Shown here one piece after another: positions 8,371-17,455 of a stretch of DNA of 64,000 nucleotides (within the stretch, counting starts at the first letter, position 1; the number at the start of each line of letters is the position of its first letter). This stretch comes from Massilia violaceinigra (GTDB taxonomy: Bacteria; Pseudomonadota; Gammaproteobacteria; Burkholderiales; Burkholderiaceae_D). The notes beneath the pieces are model-generated. The model was given only the letters and a program-made list of their open reading frames with translations, searched no databases and was not told where the DNA came from. A program made the position numbers and the translations under genes. The stretch is taken from NCBI RefSeq assembly GCF_002752675.1, contig NZ_CP024608.1:2046001-2110000 (forward strand). Reading direction: 5' to 3'.

Positions 8371-9231
8371 TTACTGCAGCAGCGACATGACCATCGAGGA
8401 CATGCTGTTGCTCTGTTTCAGCATGGCGGTGCCGGCTTGCAGCAGCATCTGGTTGGTGGTCATTTTCGAACTTTCGCTGGCGAAGTCGACGTCCATGATG
8501 CGGCCGGTTGCAGCCTTGCTGTTGGTGCTGATGTTCGACAGGTTGTTGTAGACGTGTTCGAGGCGGTTGGCCGAAGCACCCAGGGCCGAGCGCACGGTGC
8601 CGATCGAGGCGATGGCGGTGGAGAGCTTGTCGATGGTGGTCGAGGCGGAGCCGGCGGCGGTCAGTTCGGTGCCGACCGTGTTCGGGGCAACATAGTTGGC
8701 GGTCGTGGCAGTCACGTCGGTCACCAGGGTGGCCATGTTGGCACTCATGTTGACGGTCATTTTTTCGCTGGTGCTCGAACCGATCTGGAACGTCATGGCC
8801 GAGGCGATGGTGCCGCCGACGAGCAGCTTGGCGCCGCCGAAGGAGGTGTTGGTCAGCACGTTGTTCAGTTCGGTACCGAGTGCATCGTATTCCGACTGCA
8901 TGGCGGTCTTGTCGGCTGCGGTCGAGGAGGCATCGGCCGATTGCGTGGCCAGATCCTTCATACGCACCAGCATGTTGCTCACTTCGTCGAGTGCGCCTTC
9001 AGCGGTCTGCAGCATCGAGGTCGAATTCTGGGTGTTGCGCATCGCAACGGCCATGCCGCTGGTCTGGGCTTTGAGGCGGGTGGCGATCTGCAGGCCGGCG
9101 GCATCGTCCATCGACGAATTGATGCGGTAACCGGTCGACAGGCGGGTCATCGAGGTCGACAGGCTGCCCTGGGTGCGGTTGATCGAATTTTGCGCGGACA
9201 GGGCAGCGTTGTTGGTGTGAAGGCTCAGCAT
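8371..9231 (-). CDS. fliC: Flagellin 3 (of four tandem copies)
   Basis: 286 residues from the ATG at 9231, which is preceded by AGGAG. An in-frame extension to 9294 is open but reads through the leader and does not match the family start. Ends are conserved with copies 1, 2 and 4. The centre is most like copies 1 and 4 (VNMSANMATLVTDVTATTAN, then NTVGTELTAAGSASTTIDKL). Confidence 0.95.
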   Translation of the reverse strand: MLSLHTNNAALSAQNSINRTQGSLSTSMTRLSTGYRINSSMDDAAGLQIATRLKAQTSGMAVAMRNTQNSTSMLQTAEGALDEVSNMLVRMKDLATQSADASSTAADKTAMQSEYDALGTELNNVLTNTSFGGAKLLVGGTIASAMTFQIGSSTSEKMTVNMSANMATLVTDVTATTANYVAPNTVGTELTAAGSASTTIDKLSTAIASIGTVRSALGASANRLEHVYNNLSNISTNSKAATGRIMDVDFASESSKMTTNQMLLQAGTAMLKQSNSMSSMVMSLLQ

Positions 9232-9297
9232 GGTCAAACTCCTGGGGTTGGGTGGTTGCTTCTCGGAGCCGCACTGGTGTCGCGCTCTCATCAATAC

Positions 9298-9328
9298 AAG
9301 GCGACGCTTTCATGCAGGTCATTAAGTG
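9298..9328 (-). promoter_or_regulatory. Candidate sigma28 promoter of flagellin 3
   Basis: TTAA (9322-9325) and GTCGCCTT (9298-9305) on the minus strand, spacer 16, as in the other cassettes. Confidence 0.55.
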
Positions 9329-9394
9329 CCGCATGGAAATATATTCGAAATAGATTTGCGTGTTATCACTCTGGACACGCGGCGCGGGAGGACG

Positions 9395-9427
9395 AAAAAA
9401 AAGCCAGCCGGGTGGACGGCTGGCTTT
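9395..9427 (-). terminator. Rho-independent terminator of flagellin 4
   Basis: Stem AAAGCCAGCCG / CGGCTGGCTTT with a 6-base loop, followed on the minus strand by T residues. It lies about 50 bp past the flagellin 4 stop. Confidence 0.86.
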
Positions 9428-9479
9428 CTGGGGAACCCGGCTTGCTCAGCCGGGCGCGGTACTTATGGCTGATTGCGGA

Positions 9480-10340
9480 TTACTGCAGCAGCGACATGAC
9501 CATCGAGGACATGCTGTTGCTCTGTTTCAGCATGGCGGTGCCGGCTTGCAGCAGCATCTGGTTGGTGGTCATTTTCGAGCTTTCGCTGGCGAAGTCGACG
9601 TCCATGATGCGGCCGGTTGCGGCCTTGCTGTTGGTGCTGATGTTCGACAAGTTGTTGTAGACGTGTTCCAGGCGGTTGGCCGAAGCACCCAGGGACGAAC
9701 GCACGGTGCCGATCGAGGCGATCGCGGTGGAGAGCTTGTCGATGGTGGTCGAGGCGGTGCCGGCGGCGGTCAATTCGGTGCCGACCGAGTTCGGGGTGGT
9801 GTAGTTGGCGGTCGTGGCGGTGACGTCGGTGACCAGGGTGCCCATGCTGGTGGACATGTCCACGGTCATTTTTTCACTGGTGCTCGAACCGATCTGGAAC
9901 GTCATGGCCGAGGCGATGGTGCCGCCGACGAGCAGCTTGGCGCCGCCGAAGGAAGTGTTGGTCAGTACGTTGTTCAGTTCGGTACCGAGGGCATCGTATT
10001 CCGACTGCATCGCGGTCTTGTCGGCTGCGGTCGAGGAGGCGTCGGCTGCTTGCGTGGCCAGATCCTTCATACGCACCAGCATGTTGCTTACTTCGTCGAG
10101 CGCGCCTTCAGCGGTCTGCAGCATCGAGGTCGAGTTCTGGGTGTTGCGCATCGCAACGGCCATGCCGCTGGTTTGGGCTTTCAGGCGGGTGGCGATCTGC
10201 AGGCCGGCGGCGTCGTCCATCGACGAATTGATGCGGTAGCCGGTCGACAGGCGGGTCATCGAGGTCGACAGGCTGCCTTGGGTGCGGTTGATCGAGTTTT
10301 GTGCGGACAGGGCAGCGTTGTTTGTGTGAAGGCTCAGCAT
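9480..10340 (-). CDS. fliC: Flagellin 4 (of four tandem copies)
   Basis: 286 residues from the ATG at 10340, with a GGAG site upstream. A longer in-frame reading to 10484 runs through the promoter and is not likely to be translated. N- and C-terminal domains match the other copies, and the centre carries VDMSTSMGTLVTDVTATTAN and NSVGTELTAAGTASTTIDKL. It is the first cassette in the direction of transcription. Confidence 0.95.
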   Translation of the reverse strand: MLSLHTNNAALSAQNSINRTQGSLSTSMTRLSTGYRINSSMDDAAGLQIATRLKAQTSGMAVAMRNTQNSTSMLQTAEGALDEVSNMLVRMKDLATQAADASSTAADKTAMQSEYDALGTELNNVLTNTSFGGAKLLVGGTIASAMTFQIGSSTSEKMTVDMSTSMGTLVTDVTATTANYTTPNSVGTELTAAGTASTTIDKLSTAIASIGTVRSSLGASANRLEHVYNNLSNISTNSKAATGRIMDVDFASESSKMTTNQMLLQAGTAMLKQSNSMSSMVMSLLQ

Positions 10341-10405
10341 GATCAAACTCCAGGTGTAGGGGGTGGGAACTTCGGAGTCGCGTTGCTTCGCGCTCTCCCA
10401 AGTAC

Positions 10406-10436
10406 AAGACGACCGTTTCCCCCAAGTCATTAAGTG
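10406..10436 (-). promoter_or_regulatory. Candidate sigma28 promoter of flagellin 4
   Basis: TTAA (10430-10433) and GTCGTCTT (10406-10413) on the minus strand, spacer 16. This copy and copy 1 share GTCGTCTT, while copies 2 and 3 share GTCGCCTT. Confidence 0.55.
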
Positions 10437-10611
10437 CCACACGGAAATAAATTGAATTATTTTTCCGTTGTGCTGAGGGAGCACCCTGCAGAAACGATAT
10501 TTCCCTTTGTAATGAATGGCTTAGTGAATGCATGACCCGATTGAGAACGGATAAACCCCGGCCGCTGAGCGCGCGCCAAGATGAGGTTCTTTCATCTTTC
10601 GGAGAGTTATC

Positions 10612-11541
10612 ATGAAATGTTTGCTTAAATCATCTGTCTTGTTGTTCGCCATGGCCTGTCTGACCCACGGCGCCGGGGCCGAGCCGCCATCCATGACGCA
10701 GCGCACTGCCGATGTCGTCCGCACCACCCTTGTGGGCGGGGAAACATTGGTCATGAAGGGGGCACGACTGATTGCCAGGCTGGCAGATGACCGGAGCACG
10801 CATTACTTCTATAAACAGGGCCGGCTCTCCAATATCTACCATTCGGACGGCAGGTTCGCCAGCTATTACTACGATGACGAGCAGCGGCTCGAGCGGATCG
10901 AGTTTTCCGATGGACAGGTGCAGCGGGCGGTGTATCAGGCTGGTGCGCTGGTATCGATCGACAGTTCCTCGGGCCAGCGCATGCTCATGGCGCCGGCACC
11001 GGCGCTCGACAATCGGGTGGCAGCGGCCCCCGGCAAGCAGGCGCAGCTCACCTCGGCGGCGCTCTCCACTGCCCCGGGAACGGCGGTGGCGACCCCGGCG
11101 CCGGATGCCCTCAACAAAAAACTGATTGCCATCGTGGGCTGGCAAGAAAAGAGCTGGGAGTGCCGTCTCGCGCCTGATGAACAGACCATTTGCACCGGGC
11201 GCGGGGGAGGCGGCGACAGCGGCGGCGGTAGTGGTGGCGGCGGCGCCCCTTACGGCGGCGCCGGCTGGACGCCCGGCGATGGCGCTCCCTCCGGCGGTGG
11301 TGGAGGTGGAGACGGCGGTGGCGGTGGCGGTGGTGGAAACGGCGACAGTTATGGCGGCGGCCCGCGCTATCCGACCAATTTACCCACGCGCATGAGTTGC
11401 CTGTCCGCTGCGAGCGAAACCTTCGAGATCATGCGCGATCAGGTGTGCACCATGGTCCGGGATCCGACTATCTGCATGGAGCAGAACTTGTTGCTCTTTC
11501 AGCAGCTGTGGCACGAATGCATCGCCAGGTTCCCCCATTAA
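10612..11541 (+). CDS. Exported protein with YD-like repeats and a glycine-rich linker, unknown function
   Basis: 309 residues with a GGAGAG site 6 bp before the ATG. A signal peptide (about 1-23, ending HGAGA) is followed by a region of aromatic/Gly/Asp-containing strands (HYFYKQGRLSNIYHSDGRFA, YYYDDEQRLERIEFSDG) that resembles RHS/YD beta-hairpin repeats. Then come an Ala/Pro stretch, a conserved-looking WQEKSWECRL segment, a long Gly/Ser/Asp-rich linker (about 205-255) and a C-terminal helical part with four Cys. It looks like a secreted or surface protein. It is followed after 25 bp by another unrecognised gene, so the two probably form an operon. Confidence 0.7.
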   Translation: MKCLLKSSVLLFAMACLTHGAGAEPPSMTQRTADVVRTTLVGGETLVMKGARLIARLADDRSTHYFYKQGRLSNIYHSDGRFASYYYDDEQRLERIEFSDGQVQRAVYQAGALVSIDSSSGQRMLMAPAPALDNRVAAAPGKQAQLTSAALSTAPGTAVATPAPDALNKKLIAIVGWQEKSWECRLAPDEQTICTGRGGGGDSGGGSGGGGAPYGGAGWTPGDGAPSGGGGGGDGGGGGGGGNGDSYGGGPRYPTNLPTRMSCLSAASETFEIMRDQVCTMVRDPTICMEQNLLLFQQLWHECIARFPH

Positions 11542-11566
11542 GCCTTCGCCTGTGAGGAGAAAGACC

Positions 11567-12007
11567 ATGATTTCCATCGGATCGGATGACCTTCGACGCA
11601 TCCAATATTTCATCTTCGCGGTCCAGCGGCTCAACGGCATCGCCGACGTCCTTTCCACCTGGATGGCGAATGGGACGATGACCGCCTGGGATGGCACGCC
11701 GGCCCGCTTTGCCGACTGCGAAGCGACGGCGATGGTGTATTTCGACGCGCGCGCCGGACAGGAGGAGCTGCGGCGCGACTATCTGGCGGCACTGCGGGCG
11801 GCTCGCCAGATCGACCAGACCCTGGCCGCCTTCCTGGCCGGTGGCGCCCAGGGCGACCTGAATGCCTTGCTGGAGCAGGCCAGCGCGGCGCTGAACCAGT
11901 TTGCCGGCATGATCGAGAGGCTGCCGGACTACCCCGGCGCGGAAATGGACGCTCCCGCATTCAGGACGGAAGCGCGCCACTGTTTATCGCTGCGCCAGGC
12001 TGCATAG
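11567..12007 (+). CDS. Unrecognised helical cytoplasmic protein
   Basis: 146 residues from the ATG at 11567, chosen because GTGAGGAG just upstream is an ideal ribosome-binding site. The in-frame GTG at 11552 lies inside that site. No signal peptide or membrane segment is present. The protein is predicted mostly helical, with EELRRDYLAALRAARQIDQT near residue 70 and a Leu/Ala-rich second half. I do not recognise a family. Its closeness to the preceding exported protein suggests a shared function, possibly chaperone or partner, but the sequence does not show which. Confidence 0.65.
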   Translation: MISIGSDDLRRIQYFIFAVQRLNGIADVLSTWMANGTMTAWDGTPARFADCEATAMVYFDARAGQEELRRDYLAALRAARQIDQTLAAFLAGGAQGDLNALLEQASAALNQFAGMIERLPDYPGAEMDAPAFRTEARHCLSLRQAA

Positions 12008-12152
12008 CGGACGGTGCCCGGTTGCGGGCGGCGCCTGCCGTCGGCCTCCGGATAAGTGCTGCGCAGCCGGTTCGTGTTGGCTTATCATTGTCATCCCGGC
12101 ACGGCGCGCTGCGCGCCACGCGCACTTTCCCAACTCAACCCACCATGATGGT

Positions 12153-13277
12153 ATGCCCCCGAACAATGCTTTAATCCGCGCCAGCGGCCTGGATACCCTG
12201 CGCGCCGTCGCCATTGCGCTCGTGTTGATGTCTCATTATGGTGGTTTTGTCAGCGGTAAAGACACCTTCGGCGTGGTGGGCAGCGTCGGCTGGACCGGGG
12301 TGGATCTGTTTTTCGTGCTCAGCGGCTATCTGATCGGCAACCAGATTTTGTCGGCGATCGCGCGCAAGGAAGCATTTTCGTTGAAGGCGTTCTTTGCCAA
12401 GCGCCTGTTGCGCACCTTGCCGAATTATTACTTCATGCTGGCCTTGTATTTTCTGCTGCCGGGCTTGCTCGGCGGCTCGAGCACGCCGCCGCTGTGGCAA
12501 TTCCTGACCTTCACGCAGAATTTCGGGCTGGCTTACGGGCAAACGTTTACCCATTCCTGGTCATTGTGTATCGAAGAACAATTTTATCTGGCGCTTCCCC
12601 TGGTGACGCTCGCGGTCGTGCGCTGCAAGCGGCCGCTCGCCGTCGCCTGGTGCCTCATCGTGGGCGCCATCGCCGCCGGCATGCTGGCGCGCGGCAGCGC
12701 GTTTGTGCTGTACGAGTACGATGCGTTTTCGGCGCAGACGTATTACTCCACCTGGTGCCGCTTCGACGAATTGCTGCCGGGCGTGGCCATCGCCATGCTC
12801 AAGAACTTTCATGGCGCCCTGTATGAAAAGATCCTGGCAAAGGGCAATCTGCTGCTCGGTACCGGGCTGGCCGCCGTCGTCGCCACGCTGTATTGCATGG
12901 AACAGGAATGGCCCGATCCGATGCTCTCGACCACCTTCGGTTTTTCGCTGGTCGCCATCAGCTACGCCTTGCTGGTCATGGCGGCGCTCAGCCCAACGTC
13001 GCTGCTCGGCCGGGTGCGCGTGCCCGGCGCAACTCAATTAGCGCTGTGGTCGTACGCCATCTACCTGATCCACAAACCGATCTTCATGGTCGCCGCGCCG
13101 CGTTTGCGCGACATGAAGATCGATGTCAACGCGCCGCTGACCGTGCTGCTGCTGTTCGCGGTCAGCATCTTCGCCGGCTGGCTGCTGTTTCGCTGCGTGG
13201 AGACCCCGTTCATGCAGTTGCGCGCGCGCTGGTATCCCTCGCAACGGGCGCCGGCGGGACTGGTGCCAGCGGCCTGA
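12153..13277 (+). CDS. Acyltransferase 3 family membrane protein (first of four)
   Basis: 374 residues, about ten membrane segments. It carries the two hallmarks of the acyltransferase-3 family: the N-terminal LDTLRAVAIALVLMSHYGG with its catalytic-type His, and SWSLCIEEQFYLALPL near residue 140. Such proteins move acetyl or other acyl groups onto sugars of lipopolysaccharide, exopolysaccharide or antibiotics at the inner membrane. The acceptor cannot be told from sequence. It stands alone, 145 bp after the previous gene. Confidence 0.88.
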   Translation: MPPNNALIRASGLDTLRAVAIALVLMSHYGGFVSGKDTFGVVGSVGWTGVDLFFVLSGYLIGNQILSAIARKEAFSLKAFFAKRLLRTLPNYYFMLALYFLLPGLLGGSSTPPLWQFLTFTQNFGLAYGQTFTHSWSLCIEEQFYLALPLVTLAVVRCKRPLAVAWCLIVGAIAAGMLARGSAFVLYEYDAFSAQTYYSTWCRFDELLPGVAIAMLKNFHGALYEKILAKGNLLLGTGLAAVVATLYCMEQEWPDPMLSTTFGFSLVAISYALLVMAALSPTSLLGRVRVPGATQLALWSYAIYLIHKPIFMVAAPRLRDMKIDVNAPLTVLLLFAVSIFAGWLLFRCVETPFMQLRARWYPSQRAPAGLVPAA

Positions 13278-13376
13278 GCAGGGGGCTTGCTTGGCTGGCC
13301 GGGAAGCAATCGATCCGGATTGAGTGGGAAGCCACGGGCGTAAAAACCCGTTCGGGAAGCTTGCTTCGGGAAGCGG

Positions 13377-13577
13377 CTACTTCGCGGGCGCTGCTGGTGG
13401 CGCGGCTGCCTGTGGGACGGTGATGATGATGGGGGGAGGCTGCAGGTTGGCTTGCGACGGAGGTTTCTCCGTCATCCTGGAGACGGCAAATATGCCGCCA
13501 ATGCTGGCAAGGCCAAAGCCGATGACCCACTTGACAATATCCATCATGCCTTTTTGCATATCAGCGCGCATTTTTTC
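13377..13577 (-). pseudogene. 3' half of a coiled-coil/membrane gene split by the IS66 element
   Basis: This piece encodes KMRADMQKG, one membrane segment (DIVKWVIGFGLASIGGIFAV) and a Pro-rich tail ending PPAAPAK. It lacks a start because the IS sits at its 5' side. Removing the IS and one copy of the 8-bp duplication joins it in frame to the 5' half at 15367-15554, giving a 126-residue protein with a repeated (M/E)KMRAD(M/I) coiled coil followed by the membrane segment. The family resembles small DUF1640-like coiled-coil membrane proteins often seen near prophage genes. Confidence 0.85.
13570..13577. repeat. Target-site duplication, left copy
   Basis: ATTTTTTC directly before the left end of the IS. 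The same eight bases follow the right end at 15367-15374. Eight bp is the standard IS66-family duplication length. Confidence 0.93.
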
Positions 13578-13625
13578 GTAACTGTTCAGCCTGAATGACC
13601 AAAGCAATCAGCGGTTGTAAACTAT

Positions 13626-15062
13626 GTGCAATTGCCGCATCATGTTGTCATGCCACCGAAACCGCCTCGTCCCGACCTCACGCACCTGTCCGATACCGAT
13701 AAGGACCGGCTCATCGACGCCTTGTTTGCGCGCCTGGACGCGGTCGAAGCGAAACTGGGCATGACCAGCGAGAATTCGAGCAAACCGCCATCGTCGGATG
13801 GCCTAGCGAGAAAGCCGAAGACTAGCTCGTTGCGCGGCAAGTCTGGCAAGGCGGTTGGAGGCCAACCTGGCCATAAAGGCAGCACGCTCAAGAGGGTGGC
13901 CGAGCCCACCGGAACGGAGGATCATCCGCCGCCGTCGCACTGCGACCGCTGCCACAGTGCGTTGCCCCTGGAGCAGGCAAAAATGCTGGACAGCCGTCAG
14001 GTATTCGATGTGCCGGCGATGAGCTTCGAGGTGATCGAACACCGCGTCTACACGGTCGTATGCGCCTGCGGCCAGCGGCACGACAGCGCTTTTCCCGCCG
14101 CAGTCAGCGAAGTGGCGCAATACGGTCCGAATGTGCGCGCACTGGGCGTGCATCTGACCCAAGGACAGATGCTGCCATATGCCCGCGCCGCCGAGTTGAT
14201 TTGCGAGATGACGGGCTTATCGGTATCGCCGGCAACGCTGCACGCATGGGTTGGCGATGCCAGCGTGGCTTTGCAAGGCACAGCCGACCTGATCGCACGG
14301 CAGTTGCACCACGCGCCAGTGCTGTGCGCCGACGAATCCGGCCTGCGTGTGGACGGCAAGCTGCACTGGATGCATGTGGCGGCCACTGCGGATCTCACCT
14401 GGTACGGCATGCACGCAAAGCGCGGCCTGGAGGCTATCGTCGCGCATGGCATTCTGCCCAAACGCCTCGGCGTCCTGGTGCACGACTGCTGGGCTCCCTA
14501 CTGGAAACTCGACGATGGCCTGCACGCCTTGTGCAATGCTCATCTCCTTCGAGAACTGGTTTATGCGCAAGAGGTGACCGGCCAGGACTGGCCGGCCGCC
14601 ATGACGGAACTGCTGCTCAACGCTCATAGACTGAGCGCGGCGGCGCGCCAGCAAGGCCGGCCATTTGACGCCGATGCCATCGCCGCCTTCACCACCGTCT
14701 ACAACGATATCGTGCGCGCAGGCGAACAATTGAACCCTCTCAAACTCAAGCCCGACGGAAAACGTGGTCGCTGCAAACAGTCAGACGCCCACAATTTGCT
14801 GCGCCGCTTCCGACTGCACGCCGACGCCATCTTGCGCTTCATCGCCGACCCCACCGTCCCGTTCTCCAACAATATTGCTGAACGGGCCGTGCGCATGCCC
14901 AAGGTCAAACAGAAAATATCGGGCTGCTTCCGCACCGTTACCGGCGCCGCCAACTTCTGCACCATCCGCTCCTGCCTCGACACGCTACGCAAGCAGGGAC
15001 ACAGCATGTTGGAAGTGTTGCGTCGGGCATTTGCTGGCGATCCGATCATGCCAGCTGCGTAG
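13626..15062 (+). CDS. tnpC: IS66-family transposase TnpC
   Basis: 478 residues (an internal start at 13650, MPPKPPRPDL, is equally plausible). It has an N-terminal helix and the TSENSSKPPSSDG motif typical of IS66, then a GGQPGHKG basic stretch and a zinc finger with CDRCH and later CxC residues. The DDE catalytic domain shows Asp236 (CADESGLRVDG), Asp287 (VHDCWAPYW) and Glu419 (NNIAERAVRMPK). The C-terminal IS66_C-type end CLDTLRKQGHSML is present. It appears full length and intact, so the element may be active. Confidence 0.95.
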   Translation: MQLPHHVVMPPKPPRPDLTHLSDTDKDRLIDALFARLDAVEAKLGMTSENSSKPPSSDGLARKPKTSSLRGKSGKAVGGQPGHKGSTLKRVAEPTGTEDHPPPSHCDRCHSALPLEQAKMLDSRQVFDVPAMSFEVIEHRVYTVVCACGQRHDSAFPAAVSEVAQYGPNVRALGVHLTQGQMLPYARAAELICEMTGLSVSPATLHAWVGDASVALQGTADLIARQLHHAPVLCADESGLRVDGKLHWMHVAATADLTWYGMHAKRGLEAIVAHGILPKRLGVLVHDCWAPYWKLDDGLHALCNAHLLRELVYAQEVTGQDWPAAMTELLLNAHRLSAAARQQGRPFDADAIAAFTTVYNDIVRAGEQLNPLKLKPDGKRGRCKQSDAHNLLRRFRLHADAILRFIADPTVPFSNNIAERAVRMPKVKQKISGCFRTVTGAANFCTIRSCLDTLRKQGHSMLEVLRRAFAGDPIMPAA

Positions 15063-15094
15063 CGGCCGAACAGTTAACAATCGCATTCAATACC

Positions 15095-15358
15095 ATGGTC
15101 AAACCGAAGCGCAAACTGACCTCCGCCCAGAAAAGGGAGAAGGCGCAGTTCATGACAATCTTCATCAACGGAAAACAAAAACGGGTGCGTCGTCCGGTCC
15201 TGATGGACGGCCTGGGTCCCGATGAGTTCTACTTGCGAAATGCCGATTCGATCGCGCTGCATCAAGACGGGCTATGGGAATGCACAGCGGCGGCCGAACA
15301 AGGCGACATCGCTTTCACCGATGCGAATGACGCGGATTGCTTTGGTCATTCAGGCTGA
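15095..15358 (+). CDS. Small IS66-associated passenger protein
   Basis: 87 residues, 32 bp downstream of tnpC and wholly inside the inverted repeats, its stop touching the right repeat. It begins with a basic stretch (MVKPKRKLTSAQKREKAQF) and continues FINGKQKRVRRPVLMDGLG, then turns acidic. No known enzymatic motif. Similar small genes accompany tnpC in several ISBst12-like elements. A role in transposition or its control is only inferred from position. Confidence 0.6.
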   Translation: MVKPKRKLTSAQKREKAQFMTIFINGKQKRVRRPVLMDGLGPDEFYLRNADSIALHQDGLWECTAAAEQGDIAFTDANDADCFGHSG

Positions 15359-15366
15359 ATAGTTAC

Positions 15367-15554
15367 ATTTTTTCTATATCCGCACGCATTTTTTCCATAT
15401 CTGCGCGCAGTTCGGCAAAGGCAGTGCGTAGCTCTGCGAAGCCAGTCTTCACGCTGACATCGAAATTCGCCAGGCGCGCATCAACCCGCGCCTCGGAGGC
15501 GTCGAGCTTGGCGTTGATCTCGTCTTTGGTCGGGGTTGTCATCTGGTCTGCCAT
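15367..15554 (-). pseudogene. 5' half of the coiled-coil/membrane gene split by the IS66 element
   Basis: This part begins MADQMTTPTKDEINAKLDAS at 15554 and runs through a heptad-like region (FAELRTAFAELRADMEKM) into the IS end. Its first eight bases on the plus strand (15367-15374) are the right copy of the target duplication. The frame continues precisely into the piece at 13377-13577 once the IS is removed. The ribosome-binding site is weak. Upstream on the same strand lies an integrase relic. Confidence 0.82.
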
Positions 15555-15710
15555 ACCGGTTTCTGGAAGAGTATGCCTTGCCTGTCGCGCTTTGCCACCA
15601 TTGGTATCATGTTCGACAGCGCCAACGGCGAAACGTTCGCCCGGCATGAGCTTGCCGATTTCCTCCGGGTGCCTGACGGTCGGGCACCGGAATGTAATAG
15701 AATTCAGGCT

Positions 15711-15869
15711 GCGGCCATCCTGGCAGGTAGCCGCATCCATGTCGGACTCGAAGCGGCGCGCCATTCGGCCGCTATGGGTTTTTGTCGGGAATGATTTGCT
15801 CGCCGCCTTGTGGCCCGTCCGGCGCACATCAGCCACCCAGCTTCCGTTCCTCTTTCCAATAAACGCCAC
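15711..15869 (-). pseudogene. N-terminal relic of a tyrosine-recombinase integrase
   Basis: About 53 codons (GTG at 15869) read GKRNGSWVADVRRTGHKAAS followed by KSFPTK and RRFESDMDA. This is the Arm-type N-terminal domain seen in phage integrases (pattern xxRxGxWxxxVRRKGHKxxxxxFxTKxxAxxWAxxxExxM). The catalytic domain is missing: the frame runs on into unrelated sequence. It sits 99 bp from the start of dusA, pointing away from it. The relic points to a former integrated element. Confidence 0.65.
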
Positions 15870-15968
15870 CCGTCATTTCTCCGTCCTGAGCGCGCAGGAA
15901 ACCACACAATGCCGCACACCGAGCATGAGTGACGGAGCGATACCAGCGCAATAATAACGAAATATAGT

Positions 15969-16967
<999 letters not shown>

Positions 16968-17455
16968 CGTCGGGCGCCGTAGCGTCGGGCGCCGCCGCGC
17001 CGCGCCGTATGGCAGGAGCGCAGGACCGCGCCACGTTTGCCCCCGCCCGGCAGCCACGCCTGCCTCCCTCGCTTTCCCCACCACCGCATGCCCGCCCTTG
17101 ACTGGGCATGCGCGCTGTCTTCCCCCCGCGCTCTGTAGTTACATCCATGAAACCCTCTTTCAATTGCGCAAACGCATTTTTCCTTGCTCTATGGCAAAAA
17201 ATACCTCTATAATCCCTTCATCTTTTGCCCGTTTTGTGATCTGCGGCAACGCCACGTCGCCTGTTGTTGCACTGAAACAATTCGTTCTCAAATCAACTTT
17301 TTTGCATGCGCAGTCACTGTTTTGATTTATCCTAAATGGAACGCAGATAGCCATGCGTTTCTTCAAAGACAGCATCAAGCCGGTCCCAGCAGGACCGCAC
17401 AGTACACGCGGTGACCCTGATTAATCGATCAATCGTTCCATAGAAAAGACGCGAA
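16968..17455. other. 488-bp intergenic region before the chemoreceptor
   Basis: The first 60 bases hold imperfect GTCGGGCG(C/T)CGTA repeats. The middle is ordinary, and from about 17160 the sequence becomes AT-rich. A promoter-like pair is listed separately. No protein-coding gene is convincing here. The short open frames use atypical codons. Confidence 0.6.
17184..17213 (+). promoter_or_regulatory. Candidate sigma70 promoter
   Basis: TTGCTC (17184-17189) and a perfect TATAAT (17208-17213) are 18 bp apart. If used, the transcript would have a leader of roughly 235 bases before the chemoreceptor start at 17456. Confidence 0.45.

Larger units (their letters stand above)
6146..10436 (-). repeat. 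Tandem array of four flagellin cassettes
   Basis: Four units of about 1.05-1.1 kb, each made of promoter, leader, flagellin and hairpin terminator, in direct orientation. Coding ends, leaders and terminators are highly similar between units, while the middle of each gene differs. This is the pattern expected from tandem duplication followed by divergence of the exposed part and possible gene conversion at the ends. Confidence 0.9.
13578..15366 (+). mobile_element. IS66-family insertion sequence (ISBst12-like type), complete
   Basis: 1789 bp with 32-bp terminal inverted repeats (13578-13609 and 15335-15366) that differ at one base and begin GTAACT, as IS66 ends do. It carries tnpC and a small passenger gene but no tnpA or tnpB, which is the layout of the ISBst12 subgroup. 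Direct 8-bp repeats flank it, and the interrupted gene can be rebuilt exactly. Both show a recent, simple insertion. Confidence 0.95.

Noticed and set aside
6283..10433. Long plus-strand frames across all four flagellins
   Set aside because: They repeat in every copy only because the flagellin coding sequence repeats; products are Gly/His-rich shadows.
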